DNA from: G963704535 sp963704535 | GTDB taxonomy: Bacteria > Chloroflexota > Chloroflexia > Chloroflexales > Roseiflexaceae | Direction: 5' to 3' | Assembly (NCBI GenBank): GCA_963704535.1 | Contig: OY969916.1 | Location: 248,001 to 312,000 of the forward strand | DNA length: 64,000 bases | Shown: in pieces, positions 1 through 8,681 of the stretch | How the letters are laid out: the number at the start of each line of letters is the position of its first letter | Numbering within the stretch: position 1 is the first letter of the stretch | The notes under the pieces: generated by a model | What the model was told of the DNA's origin: nothing | Database searches by the model: none | What the model saw: the letters and a program-made list of their open reading frames with translations, nothing else | Made by a program: the position numbers and the translations under genes

Positions 1-105
1 ACCAGGGCTATGTGTATCGGCCGGGAACAGGCGCTCAAAGATCGCGGAGGCAGTGCGCGCTTCGTAGGGGGTGAGGGCGAGCAGCGCCTCAGAAGGTTGT
101 GCCAT
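1..105 (-). CDS. Gluconate 2-dehydrogenase subunit 3-like protein, N-terminus only
   Basis: Only the first 35 codons are in the window; the gene continues past the left edge. The start is an ATG at 105 (complement) with a clear GGAGGAG ribosome site just upstream. The peptide begins MAQPSEALLALTPYEA and continues with an RTASAIFERLFPAD stretch, which resembles the N-terminus of gluconate 2-dehydrogenase subunit 3 family proteins. That family's small subunit accompanies a membrane-associated GMC-type dehydrogenase. The family call is by resemblance over a short segment; that this is a real gene start is firmer than its function. Confidence 0.5.
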   Translation of the reverse strand, partial: MAQPSEALLALTPYEARTASAIFERLFPADTHSPG

Positions 106-570
106 AGCTCCTCCAGGCAAGTGTGAGCGAACATCCTGGCAGGAATTATACAGGCAGCGTCCACGCTTTAGACGATGCACCTGTCAGCAGCGATGCGGTC
201 GTTCGGTCAAGTCTCAGGCTGGTCACATTAGAAAATGCCGCTGCACGGCTGATCATTACTCCAAGTGCGGAGCGTGAGTTCGGTGAATGTGGGATTCCAG
301 CGATATTTTTGTGTGCGGCAGTATATGTAGCGATCCCTCGACTGTCCGATGCCAGCACTTCAGGCCGGCGCATGTGCTTCAGCCATGGCCTGCTTCAGTG
401 TCAGGCGCCTACTCTACGGCCAAGGCCACTGCAATGGCATGGTCGCCGAGTTGGGCGCGCCACAGCAATTGCTCATAGGTTGCGCGGGCAGCCGGCACTA
501 GCCGGCAACCAATCGACTGCTACAACTGTTCGGCCGCGTTCCACAACTCGCCGCAGGCTCGGGCTCCTCA
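106..570. other. Intergenic stretch without a supportable gene
   Basis: Open frames here lack ribosome sites and protein-like composition. One short minus-strand stretch (about 410-520) reads ATYEQLLWRAQLGDHAIAVA before a stop and looks like a decayed coding fragment, but it is too short to assign. The promoter of the leftmost gene should lie in the first 100 bases. Confidence 0.4.
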
Positions 571-636
571 TCCCGCAGCAGAGCACAAATCACACTGCTC
601 TGCTCGGAGCAGTGTGATTTGTGCTCTGCTGCGGGA
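571..636. repeat. Perfect 30-bp inverted repeat, 6-base loop
   Basis: Arms 571-600 and 607-636 are perfectly complementary, with a 6-base loop. The element lies 10 bases beyond the stop codon of the minus-strand DinB-like gene, so it can act as its terminator or mRNA 3' end stabiliser. No T-run follows it on the minus strand, so it is not a textbook intrinsic terminator. Confidence 0.75.
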
Positions 637-646
637 ACATGATGGG

Positions 647-1123
647 CTAGGCCGAGGCGGCAGCATCCCGGATGCTGGCGAGGTGCTCCTCGGCGTGCGC
701 CACGAGGCCATTCTGGGCCAGGCCCTCCACGGTGATGGGGTGGCCGAGGAACGCCGTGACAGTGTCGAGCTGGGCGTCGCTCAGGGTACGCAGCATGGTG
801 GCGGTGGCGGCGCCGTTCTGGCGCAGTAGCTCCAGGGCGCCCGCGCGGCCCGCGCCGGCGTAGCGGGCGGCCTGCTCGGCATTGAAGCCGTGGATGCTCT
901 CCATGGTCAGGGACGGCAACGGCTGGCCGCCCACGGCCAGCTGAATGAAGCCGCTAACGTTGTGGTACACCTCCGCCGTGTGATAGGCGATCTGGCCGGC
1001 CGTGCGCGCCTCGCCGGCCGGGGCTACGCCCCAGGCCGCGTCGCTCAGGCCATCCGCCACCGTCAGGATACGGTCGGCCACCTGCTCGAATGCCGTCGCC
1101 AGAGTCTCATTACGCTGTGTCAT
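647..1123 (-). CDS. DinB-like four-helix-bundle protein
   Basis: A 158-residue protein from the ATG at 1123, preceded by GAGG at suitable distance; an in-frame ATG seven codons upstream has a weaker site. The N-terminal helix (LATAFEQVADRILTVADGLSD), the Trp in the second region (AAWGV), a mid-protein His (IAYHTAEVYHN) and a C-terminal His (VAHAEEHLASIRD) match the three-His pattern and helix layout of the DinB/mycothiol-dependent enzyme superfamily, whose members are metal-dependent thiol transferases or of unknown role. It is a small cytoplasmic protein without signal or membrane segment. Substrate unknown. The 30-bp inverted repeat follows its stop. Confidence 0.7.
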   Translation of the reverse strand: MTQRNETLATAFEQVADRILTVADGLSDAAWGVAPAGEARTAGQIAYHTAEVYHNVSGFIQLAVGGQPLPSLTMESIHGFNAEQAARYAGAGRAGALELLRQNGAATATMLRTLSDAQLDTVTAFLGHPITVEGLAQNGLVAHAEEHLASIRDAAASA

Positions 1124-1457
1124 CTCACGCCTCGTTTCGCTCATCGCGCTCGCTGGATGCCAGTTTGGCACCTTCATCGTACCGACGCGCGGGGCAGCCC
1201 CGAATCGACAGCCCGTTGCGGGGAATCGCTCCAGGTTGTGTGGATTGTTCAGGGGTTGCTTCATGCGTCGGCTTTTGGTGCGCCTCTCTCGCAAGCGCAA
1301 ATCTATCGCGTACCGTAAAGTCTCACATCGCTGGGTTTCAATAATGTGCGCTATGATTCAGTTAGCAAAGCTTTGGTTCATCTGACCTGCCTTTTCCACC
1401 ATGATATCCAGGACGATTTATGCCGTACAATAGCGGCTGATCGAACGACGAAACAAA
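1124..1457. other. Divergent intergenic region
   Basis: Lies between the minus-strand DinB-like gene and the plus-strand aldo/keto reductase, so it should carry both promoters. I could not pick convincing -35/-10 pairs. No gene or repeat is visible. Confidence 0.4.
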
Positions 1458-1471
1458 GAGGAGGATTCATC

Positions 1472-2497
1472 GTGGAATACCGACAACTTGGTAGTTCGGG
1501 TTTACAAGTGCCAGTGCTGTCTTTTGGCACAGCAACCTTTGCTGGTGGCACCAGTGAGCGTGCGTGGGGAAACACTCAGGTAGCTGAGGCGACCCGCCTG
1601 GTTGATATTGCCTTGGAAGCAGGTGTCAATCTTTTTGATACCGCAGATGTCTATTCAGGCGGAAAATCTGAGGAAGTCCTTGGACAGGCAATCAAGAATC
1701 GCCGCGATCAGGTTCTTGTGGCGACCAAGGCTACGTTTCGCAGCGAATCCGGCCCCAACGGACTTGGCTCCTCGCGCCACCATCTGTTGCGCTCCTGCGA
1801 GGGCAGCCTGCGCCGTCTCCAAACCGACTACATTGATATCTATTACCTGCACGGCTTTGATGCCTTAACACCAATAGAAGAAACCCTGCGTACCTTGGAG
1901 GATCTGGTGCGTAGCGGCAAAGTGCGTTACATCGGCTGCTCAAACTTTTCCGGCTGGCATCTGATGAAGTCACTGGCGCTTTCCGAGAAATACGGCCTTC
2001 CGCGCCACATCGCCCATCAAGCCTATTATTCACTCGCTGGACGCGAGTATGAATGGGAGCTCATGCCATTGGCAATCGATCAGAACGTGGGTACGGTTGT
2101 TTGGAGTCCGCTGGCCCAAGGGCGATTGACTGGCAAAGTGCGTCGTAACCAGCCCACACCAGAAAACAGTCGCGTCAACGTGCCATCCGAAACAAACCAA
2201 TCGGGTGATGAAGAAACCTTGTATCGCACAGTTGATGTGATGGACGAGATCGCGGAAGAAACGGGCAAAACTCTTTCGCAAATCGCGCTTAACTGGCTGC
2301 TCCAGCGTCCGACTGTTTCATCACTTATTTTTGGTGCGCGTAACGAAGAACAACTGCGCGAGAATTTCGGTGCGGTTGGTTGGAACCTGACCACTGAACA
2401 GGTCGCCAGGCTCGATGCCGCCAGTGCCACCACGCCGATCTATCCCTACTGGCATCAACTCAACTTCAAAGAGCGCAATCCGTTTCCCACGCTGTAA
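1472..2497 (+). CDS. Aldo/keto reductase
   Basis: A 341-residue NADPH-dependent aldo/keto reductase. The frame opens further upstream, but the GTG at 1472 follows AGAGGAGG directly and gives the usual N-terminus (VEYRQLGSSGLQVPVLSFGT). The catalytic tetrad is visible: Asp and Tyr in NLFDTADVYSGGKSEEVLG, Lys in VATKATF and His in YYLHGFD. The cofactor-binding C-terminal part contains SSLIFGARNEEQL. Length and motifs are normal for the YghZ/Tas-like branch, which reduces aldehydes and ketones in the cytosol. It appears monocistronic; the next gene converges from the other strand 60 bases away. Substrate unknown. Confidence 0.93.
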   Translation: MEYRQLGSSGLQVPVLSFGTATFAGGTSERAWGNTQVAEATRLVDIALEAGVNLFDTADVYSGGKSEEVLGQAIKNRRDQVLVATKATFRSESGPNGLGSSRHHLLRSCEGSLRRLQTDYIDIYYLHGFDALTPIEETLRTLEDLVRSGKVRYIGCSNFSGWHLMKSLALSEKYGLPRHIAHQAYYSLAGREYEWELMPLAIDQNVGTVVWSPLAQGRLTGKVRRNQPTPENSRVNVPSETNQSGDEETLYRTVDVMDEIAEETGKTLSQIALNWLLQRPTVSSLIFGARNEEQLRENFGAVGWNLTTEQVARLDAASATTPIYPYWHQLNFKERNPFPTL

Positions 2498-2557
2498 GTG
2501 GGAAACGTCAAGTTTCGTGGTGGACTTAGGTTTTGCACAAAGCGGCGTGCCGCCAGC

Positions 2558-3742
2558 CTACGGCCCGATCACTACGTCGCGGCTGGTGAGTGGTATCTCC
2601 GAGCCATCCTGCGGCGAGAAGGTCAGCACCTCGATCGTGGCGGGGCTGTTCTGAGCCGGCATCCTAAACTCCAGCGTTGTGCCGAACGGCCCTGGCACGT
2701 TGATGTCGGGCCGTGCCACCGTGATGTGATTGGTCGCCAGCACCTGCCCATTCGCCTTGTTCCTGAGCCGCACCGTGATTGCGGCCTCGAACGCCTGCCC
2801 ATTCTCGAAACCGCGCACCACCAGCGGGGAACTCACGACCGCGCCGCTCTCCGGCACAGTGACCAGCGCCCGTACGCCGCCCGCGAACGGCTGGACGTAG
2901 CGCCACTCGTAGTAGTGCCGACCGACGTTGCCCATCTCAACCTGGTACTGCGCGGGGTTCGTCGGCACGTAGGTCAGGACGCGCCGCTCGAACGCCTGGA
3001 ACATCACCTCGCGCTCGACGCCGCCGATCCTGGCGCGCGTCCAGAACGGTTCGGTGATCGGGTAGCCAAGCGTGAACAGCCAGTCGAAGATCGGCTGGGT
3101 GGCCACGAGCTGGCCGTTCTGGTACACCGTGCCGCGACGGTTCATAAACTCCCAGAAGGCGCGCGGGATGCCGCGACCGCGCTCGACCCGGACGATCTCG
3201 GTGGCGGGGCTGGTAGCGTAGTGCGGAAACTCGCTGAAGCCTTCGGACAGGAACGCGCGGATGGCGTGATTGCCCAGCACGCCGCTGCCCGGCGTGTTGA
3301 CGAGGTCGTTCAGGCTGGCGTAGGTCGGGAAGGCATTGTCGGGGTCGCCAGCGATCGGGATGTTTGCTGGCGCAAGAGGGATGAACTCGCTCAGTCCGAG
3401 CTGCACCTGGCCGTCGATCATCTCGCCGACCAACAGCCCGTTAGTGACGTACCAAGGCGAGTTCGGGTCGGCATTTGGGTTGTTGATCTCCATGCGGCTC
3501 TTGTCGAAGTACTGCACCGCGCGCCAGCTGCCCTGGCCCTCGGCGAAGGCCTCGTTGAGCTGCGGGGTGAACGGTTCCGGCCCCCAGACCCACGAGTACT
3601 GGGCCACGCCGCGCTGGATCGGCACGCCAGTGCGCTCCCAGAGTCGTTGGAAGGCTGGCTGCGCGAACGGCTCGGCCAGCGCCGCTCCCACGCTCGAGAG
3701 CGCAAGCACGATGACGAGCAGATATCTCCCTACATTCCGCAT
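2558..3742 (-). CDS. Secreted protein with C-terminal Gmad2-like Ig domain
   Basis: A 394-residue exported protein. The ATG at 3742 has GAGGAGG eight bases upstream and gives a signal peptide (MRNVGRYLLVIVLALSSVGA, then ALA|EP). The middle (about 25-280) has repeated aromatic-rich segments (FQRLWERTGVPIQRG, FDWLFTLGYPITEPFW, MFQAFERRVLTYVPTNP) typical of Chloroflexota secreted proteins of unknown role. The last 95 residues (VTVPESGAVVSSPLVVRG to the end) match the Gmad2 immunoglobulin-like domain, which is found in spore-germination and cell-surface proteins. Likely surface or wall associated. No enzyme motif seen. Confidence 0.75.
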   Translation of the reverse strand: MRNVGRYLLVIVLALSSVGAALAEPFAQPAFQRLWERTGVPIQRGVAQYSWVWGPEPFTPQLNEAFAEGQGSWRAVQYFDKSRMEINNPNADPNSPWYVTNGLLVGEMIDGQVQLGLSEFIPLAPANIPIAGDPDNAFPTYASLNDLVNTPGSGVLGNHAIRAFLSEGFSEFPHYATSPATEIVRVERGRGIPRAFWEFMNRRGTVYQNGQLVATQPIFDWLFTLGYPITEPFWTRARIGGVEREVMFQAFERRVLTYVPTNPAQYQVEMGNVGRHYYEWRYVQPFAGGVRALVTVPESGAVVSSPLVVRGFENGQAFEAAITVRLRNKANGQVLATNHITVARPDINVPGPFGTTLEFRMPAQNSPATIEVLTFSPQDGSEIPLTSRDVVIGP

Positions 3743-4133
3743 ATGCGTCCTCCTCATTCTGGTGTCTCGGAACGACCAGTGTTGGGTGGCTGGTGTTCCT
3801 GGCAATCGATGACGGCGCGGCGCCGATTACGGTTGCGCGAAAACATTGCGGCCGCGCGGCTGCACGACAAAGGTGGCCGCTCTGTGAAACATGGCAGCAA
3901 GGGTTGTGCCACACTGTTTGGAAGCGTTTAGAGAGCGGTCAAGTTGGGGTTTTGGCAGAAGTCCGAGGTTCCCAAGAGGAGACGAGGGAGACCACGAAAG
4001 ACAGTCGCGATACCAGTACCACCAGCATTATGAGAAGACGAAACGGAAGGACGCGAAGCATATCCGCGTCCTTCCATCCTGCTACCTGAACGTACTCAGA
4101 TGCTTTGTTATTTGCGCGCTTACCATTTCATCG
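3743..4133. other. Intergenic region with an 11-bp hairpin
   Basis: Contains no convincing gene. An inverted repeat at 4045-4055/4065-4075 (GGAAGGACGCG and its complement) lies beyond the stop of the ferritin-like gene and can serve as its 3' hairpin. The flanking GAAGACGAAACGGAAGGACG text resembles the short-period repeats seen elsewhere in the window. Confidence 0.45.
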
Positions 4134-4625
4134 TCAGCGCTCCGCCTCAAGATTGATCACTCCTTCGGCCAGCGTCGTCAGTTTTTGGTCTGCTGCACCT
4201 TCCTCATCAAGCGTCTGCTGGAGCAGCTTCTCCGCCGCATGGTCGCCGAGTTGATGGGCATAGGTTCGCACACAGCCATAGCCGGCAATCTCATAGTGCT
4301 CCACGCGCTGAGCAGCGGCAATCAGGCCGGCATCAATCGCGGCGGGCTCACCCTTCATCTTGATCATCTCCTCGCCCTCGCTGATGAGCCCCTTCATGCC
4401 TTTACAGACTGGGCCCTTGGTATCCTCACCCAACTGGGTGAAGATCTTCTCCAAGCGCTGGACGTGACCCTTGGTTTGCGTCAGATGCTCCGTGAACGCC
4501 GCTTGGAGTTGCTTGTTCGTAGCAGCCTTGGCCATCTTTGGGAGCGCCTCAACCAGCTGCGTTTCGGCACTGTAGAGGTCGTGGAGTTGCTCCACATACA
4601 AATCCTTCAGGGTTTCGAGTTTCAC
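4134..4625 (-). CDS. YciF/DUF892 ferritin-like stress protein
   Basis: A 163-residue ferritin-like protein of the YciE/YciF (DUF892) family. It starts at a GTG (4625) behind GAGGAGAAGG. The N-terminus MKLETLKDLYVEQLHDLYSA is the family signature; Glu/His metal ligands are spread over four helices (SAETQLVEALPKM, EHLTQTKGHVQRLEKIF, RVEHYEIAGYGCVRTYAHQL, TLDEEGAADQKL). Family members are di-iron or manganese four-helix proteins induced by osmotic or oxidative stress; the exact reaction is not established. Length is complete. It stands alone, with no stress partner beside it. Confidence 0.9.
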   Translation of the reverse strand: MKLETLKDLYVEQLHDLYSAETQLVEALPKMAKAATNKQLQAAFTEHLTQTKGHVQRLEKIFTQLGEDTKGPVCKGMKGLISEGEEMIKMKGEPAAIDAGLIAAAQRVEHYEIAGYGCVRTYAHQLGDHAAEKLLQQTLDEEGAADQKLTTLAEGVINLEAER

Positions 4626-4716
4626 TGCCTTCTCCTCTCTTCTCTTGTCTCACGAGGAGGATAAATTGCAACATCCGTACCGTGAAACGGTGGTATTGAC
4701 GCTCCTATGTCAATAG

Positions 4717-4850
4717 CGGTTCAGCATCGCTATCCGGCTTGACCGCATCAGCCCGCTGCTCTGGCGCCGGCTGCTCGTCAGCGACACGACGACCATCGCC
4801 GAGCTTCACACAATCATCCAGATCGCCTTCGGCTGGAGCGATGACCACCT
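4717..4850 (+). pseudogene. Fragment of a pRiA4b ORF-3-like gene
   Basis: About 45 codons read IRLDRISPLLWRRLLVSD, then TTTIAELHTIIQIAFGWSDDHL, the recognisable start of the plasmid pRiA4b ORF-3 family. A TAG lies just upstream with no start codon, and homology ends inside the 3' part of the neighbouring permease gene. This is a decayed relic, not a working gene; the family is often found near mobile elements. Confidence 0.65.
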
Positions 4851-4876
4851 CTTGAAACATGCCTTAGAGCGCGGCC

Positions 4877-5764
4877 TCAGACCCGCAGCGATGGGTCCAG
4901 CGCGTCGCGCACACCGTCGCCAACCAGGAACCATGCCAGCAAGGTGACCGCCAGCACGATGGCCGGAAAGACCGTCAGGTGCCACGAGGTCTGAATGTAG
5001 CCCTGGTACAGCCCGATCATCTGCCCCCATGAGGCGCGCGGCGAAGCAATGCCCAGGCCGAGGAAGCTCAGCCCAGCCTCGGCGAACATCGCGGCGGGCA
5101 CGCCCAGCGCCAGCGTGACAATGACTGGCGTCATGGCGTTGCGCACCAGGTGGGTCAGCACGATATGGCCCGCGCCGCCGCCCATCGCCCGCGCCGCGCG
5201 CACGTAGTCGGTCTCTTTTAACGAGAGCACCTGGCCGCGCACCAGCCGGGCGATCCCGATCCAGCCGGTCAGCGCCATAGCGATGATGATGTTGCCGAAG
5301 CCGGCTCCGAGCGCGATCAGTAGCAAGATATAGAAGAGGATGGTCGGGATCGACGAGAGCACGTCGATGAGTCGCATCACGATGTAGTCCGGCCAGCCGC
5401 CCAGCAGCCCAGCCAGCGCGCCAATCGGCAGCCCGATCAGCACGATCACCAACTGGCTCAGGATGCCCACGCTGATCGAGATGCGCGCACCGTAGATCAG
5501 GCGTGAGAGCACATCGCGGCCCAAGTCGTCGGTGCCCAGCCAGTGCGCCGCGCTCGGCTGCTGCCAGGTGTTCGCGAAGTCGGGCTGGTAGGGGTCGTAG
5601 GGCGCAACCCAGGGTGCGAAGATGGCGACCAGGATCTCCAGCGCGATGAAGCCGAGCGCCGCCATCGCCAGCCGGTTGCGCCGGAAGCGGCGCCAGGCGT
5701 GCCACAGCGTGCGGCGCGGCGCCGTGGTCGCGTCTCTGGCGATCGGAGGGGCGGTCACGTCCAT
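4877..5764 (-). CDS. Oligopeptide/dipeptide ABC transporter permease (DppC-type)
   Basis: A 295-residue inner-membrane permease, last gene of the importer operon. The ATG at 5764 follows GAAGGAG; the frame extends further upstream only through the preceding gene. It has the DppC layout: an N-terminal helix after WRRFRRNRLAMAALGFIALEI, the LGTDDLGRDVLSRLIYGARIS segment typical of DppC, and the cytoplasmic EAA loop (DYVRAARAMGGG AGHIVLTHLVRNAMTP), followed by C-terminal helices ending in LAWFLVGDGVRDALDPSLRV. It pairs with the DppB-type permease, which ends three bases before it. Confidence 0.95.
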   Translation of the reverse strand: MDVTAPPIARDATTAPRRTLWHAWRRFRRNRLAMAALGFIALEILVAIFAPWVAPYDPYQPDFANTWQQPSAAHWLGTDDLGRDVLSRLIYGARISISVGILSQLVIVLIGLPIGALAGLLGGWPDYIVMRLIDVLSSIPTILFYILLLIALGAGFGNIIIAMALTGWIGIARLVRGQVLSLKETDYVRAARAMGGGAGHIVLTHLVRNAMTPVIVTLALGVPAAMFAEAGLSFLGLGIASPRASWGQMIGLYQGYIQTSWHLTVFPAIVLAVTLLAWFLVGDGVRDALDPSLRV

Positions 5765-5766
5765 AG

Positions 5767-6708
5767 TCACTGCTCCTTCACATAGGTCACCCGCGGATCG
5801 ATCAGAGCATAGAGCAGGTCGGTGATCAGGTAGATGATGCTGATTACCGCCGTCCACACCAGCGTCGTCGCCATGATCATCGGGTAGTCGCGCTGCTGGA
5901 TGGAGGTCACGAAGTACGACCCGATACCGGGAATGCGAAAGATCGTCTCAATGAAAAACGACCCGGTGATGAGACCCGCCGCCAGCGGCCCCCCGACGGT
6001 CACGAGCGGCGTGAGCGCGTTTTTGAAGACATGGATGAGTATCACCCGCCGCTCGCTCATCCCCTTGGCGCGTGCCGTGCGCACATAGTTGGCGCGAATG
6101 ACATCGGCGATACTCGAGCGGGTGAAGCGCTGCAGGATCAGGATCGGGCCTAGCGAGTTCGCCAGCACGGGCAGGACCCACTGACGCGGGTTGTTCCAGC
6201 CGCCGGTCGGCACCCAGCCTAACCGCACCGCGAAGACGAACTGGAGCAGCACGGCGAATACGAAACTCGGCATCACCAGGCAGAAGATCGAGACCAGCGT
6301 GCCGGCGTGGTCGACCCAGGTATGCTGCCTGATTCCGGCCGCGATGCCCAGCCCCAGGCCGACCACCGTCGAAAAGGCCAGCGTCAGCAACCCGAGCTGG
6401 ATCGAGTATGGCCACTGGTCCCGGAGGATCTGCGTCACCGTCCGGCTGGAGTTGGTGAACGAGTAGCCGAAGTCAAGCCGCACGGCGTTGCGTAGGAAGA
6501 CCAGGTACTGTTCCCACAGCGGGCGGTCCAGCCCAAACTTGGCGTTGAGCTGCTGCTTGATCGCCTCGGGGATCGCCTGCTGCCGCTCGATCGCCAGGGC
6601 GTCGAAGGGACCGCCCGGCACCGCATGCATCAGCACGAACGTGATCAGTGAGACCGACAGCAGGACGCCGACCAGGCCCACCAGCCGTGCGATGATATAG
6701 CGGAGCAT
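5767..6708 (-). CDS. Oligopeptide/dipeptide ABC transporter permease (DppB-type)
   Basis: A 313-residue membrane permease. I chose the ATG at 6708 because GAGGGGGG precedes it and it gives the family N-terminus MLRYIIARLVGLVGVLLSV. Features include the VPGGPFDAL segment after the first helix, the EAA loop (NYVRTARAKGMSERRVILIH VFKNALTPLVT) and the conserved ETIFRIPGIGSYFVTSIQQRDYP near the C-terminus. It forms the transmembrane channel with the DppC-type subunit. It follows the OppF-type ATPase by 10 bases, in one transcript. Confidence 0.95.
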   Translation of the reverse strand: MLRYIIARLVGLVGVLLSVSLITFVLMHAVPGGPFDALAIERQQAIPEAIKQQLNAKFGLDRPLWEQYLVFLRNAVRLDFGYSFTNSSRTVTQILRDQWPYSIQLGLLTLAFSTVVGLGLGIAAGIRQHTWVDHAGTLVSIFCLVMPSFVFAVLLQFVFAVRLGWVPTGGWNNPRQWVLPVLANSLGPILILQRFTRSSIADVIRANYVRTARAKGMSERRVILIHVFKNALTPLVTVGGPLAAGLITGSFFIETIFRIPGIGSYFVTSIQQRDYPMIMATTLVWTAVISIIYLITDLLYALIDPRVTYVKEQ

Positions 6709-6718
6709 TGTTCCCCCC

Positions 6719-7673
<955 letters not shown>

Positions 7674-7681
<8 letters not shown>

Positions 7682-8681
7682 CGTCCAGCTCCCCTGCTTG
7701 CGCGACCCAGCAGGCGCAGGCGTGTCCAGGGGCAAGCTCAAGCAGTGGCGGTCGCTCGACCGCGCAGCGGTCGATCCGGTAGCGACAGCGCGGCTCGAAT
7801 GGGCAGCCCACGATCGTGTCCGCCAGGCTCGGCGGCGTGCCTTCGATCGTCACCAGTCGCTCCGGCCAGTGGTGCAGGCGCGGGATCGAGGCCACCAGCG
7901 CGCGCGTATAGGGGTGTTGCGGGGTGGCGAAGATCGCGGCGACCGGCGCGCTCTCGACGATCATCCCGGCGTACATCACCGCGACCTGATCGGCGATCTG
8001 CGCGATCACCCCCAGATCGTGCGTGATGATCATGATCGACGTGCCGAGCTCATCCTTCAATTCGTGCAGCAGATCGAGGATTTGGGCCTGGATCGTCACA
8101 TCGAGGGCGGTAGTCGGCTCATCGGCGATCAGCAGCCGTGGGCCGCACGCGAGCGCGATTGCGATCATCACCCGCTGGCGCATGCCGCCCGAGAACTGGT
8201 GCGGATAATCTGTCAGCCGCCGCCGAGCGCCGGGTATGCCGACACGGTCGAGCAGCTGGACGGCATGGTCGCGCGCCTGCCTGAGCGACATGCCGCGGTG
8301 GATGCGGAGCGGCTCGGTAATCTGGTAGCCGATTGAGAGCACCGGGTTGAGCGACGTCATTGGGTCCTGGAAGATCATCGCGATCGCGTTGCCGCGGATG
8401 TGCTCCATCTCCTGCGGGGCCAGCGCCAGCAGATCGCGTGTCGCGCCGTTTTCATGGAGCAGCACCTGGCCGCCGGCGATCCAGCCAGGCGGCTCGACCA
8501 GGCGCATGATCGAGAGTGCGGTGACGCTCTTGCCACAGCCGGATTCGCCGACGATGCCCAGGACGCTGCCCGCCCCTACAGCGAATGAGACGCCGTTGAC
8601 CGCGTGGACAACGCCCTGGTCGATTCTAAATAGGGTCTTGAGATCCTTGACCTCAAGCAGAGGCTGCATCATCCTGATCAC
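7674..8681 (-). CDS. Oligopeptide/dipeptide ABC transporter ATPase (DppD/OppD-type)
   Basis: A 335-residue ATPase. The GTG at 8681 overlaps the stop of the solute-binding gene (GTGA), typical of translational coupling; an ATG three codons in is an alternative. Walker A GESGCGKSVTAL, Q-loop in MIFQDPMTSLNP, signature QFSGGMRQRVMIAIAL, Walker B LLIADEPTTALDV and H-loop IITHDLGV are all intact. The C-terminal oligopeptide domain carries CPFEPRCRYRIDRC. Second gene of the importer operon. Confidence 0.95.

Noticed and set aside
2498..3931. A 477-codon frame opposite the secreted Gmad2-like gene
   Set aside because: Antisense to a gene with signal peptide and ribosome site; Arg/His-rich and without family features.
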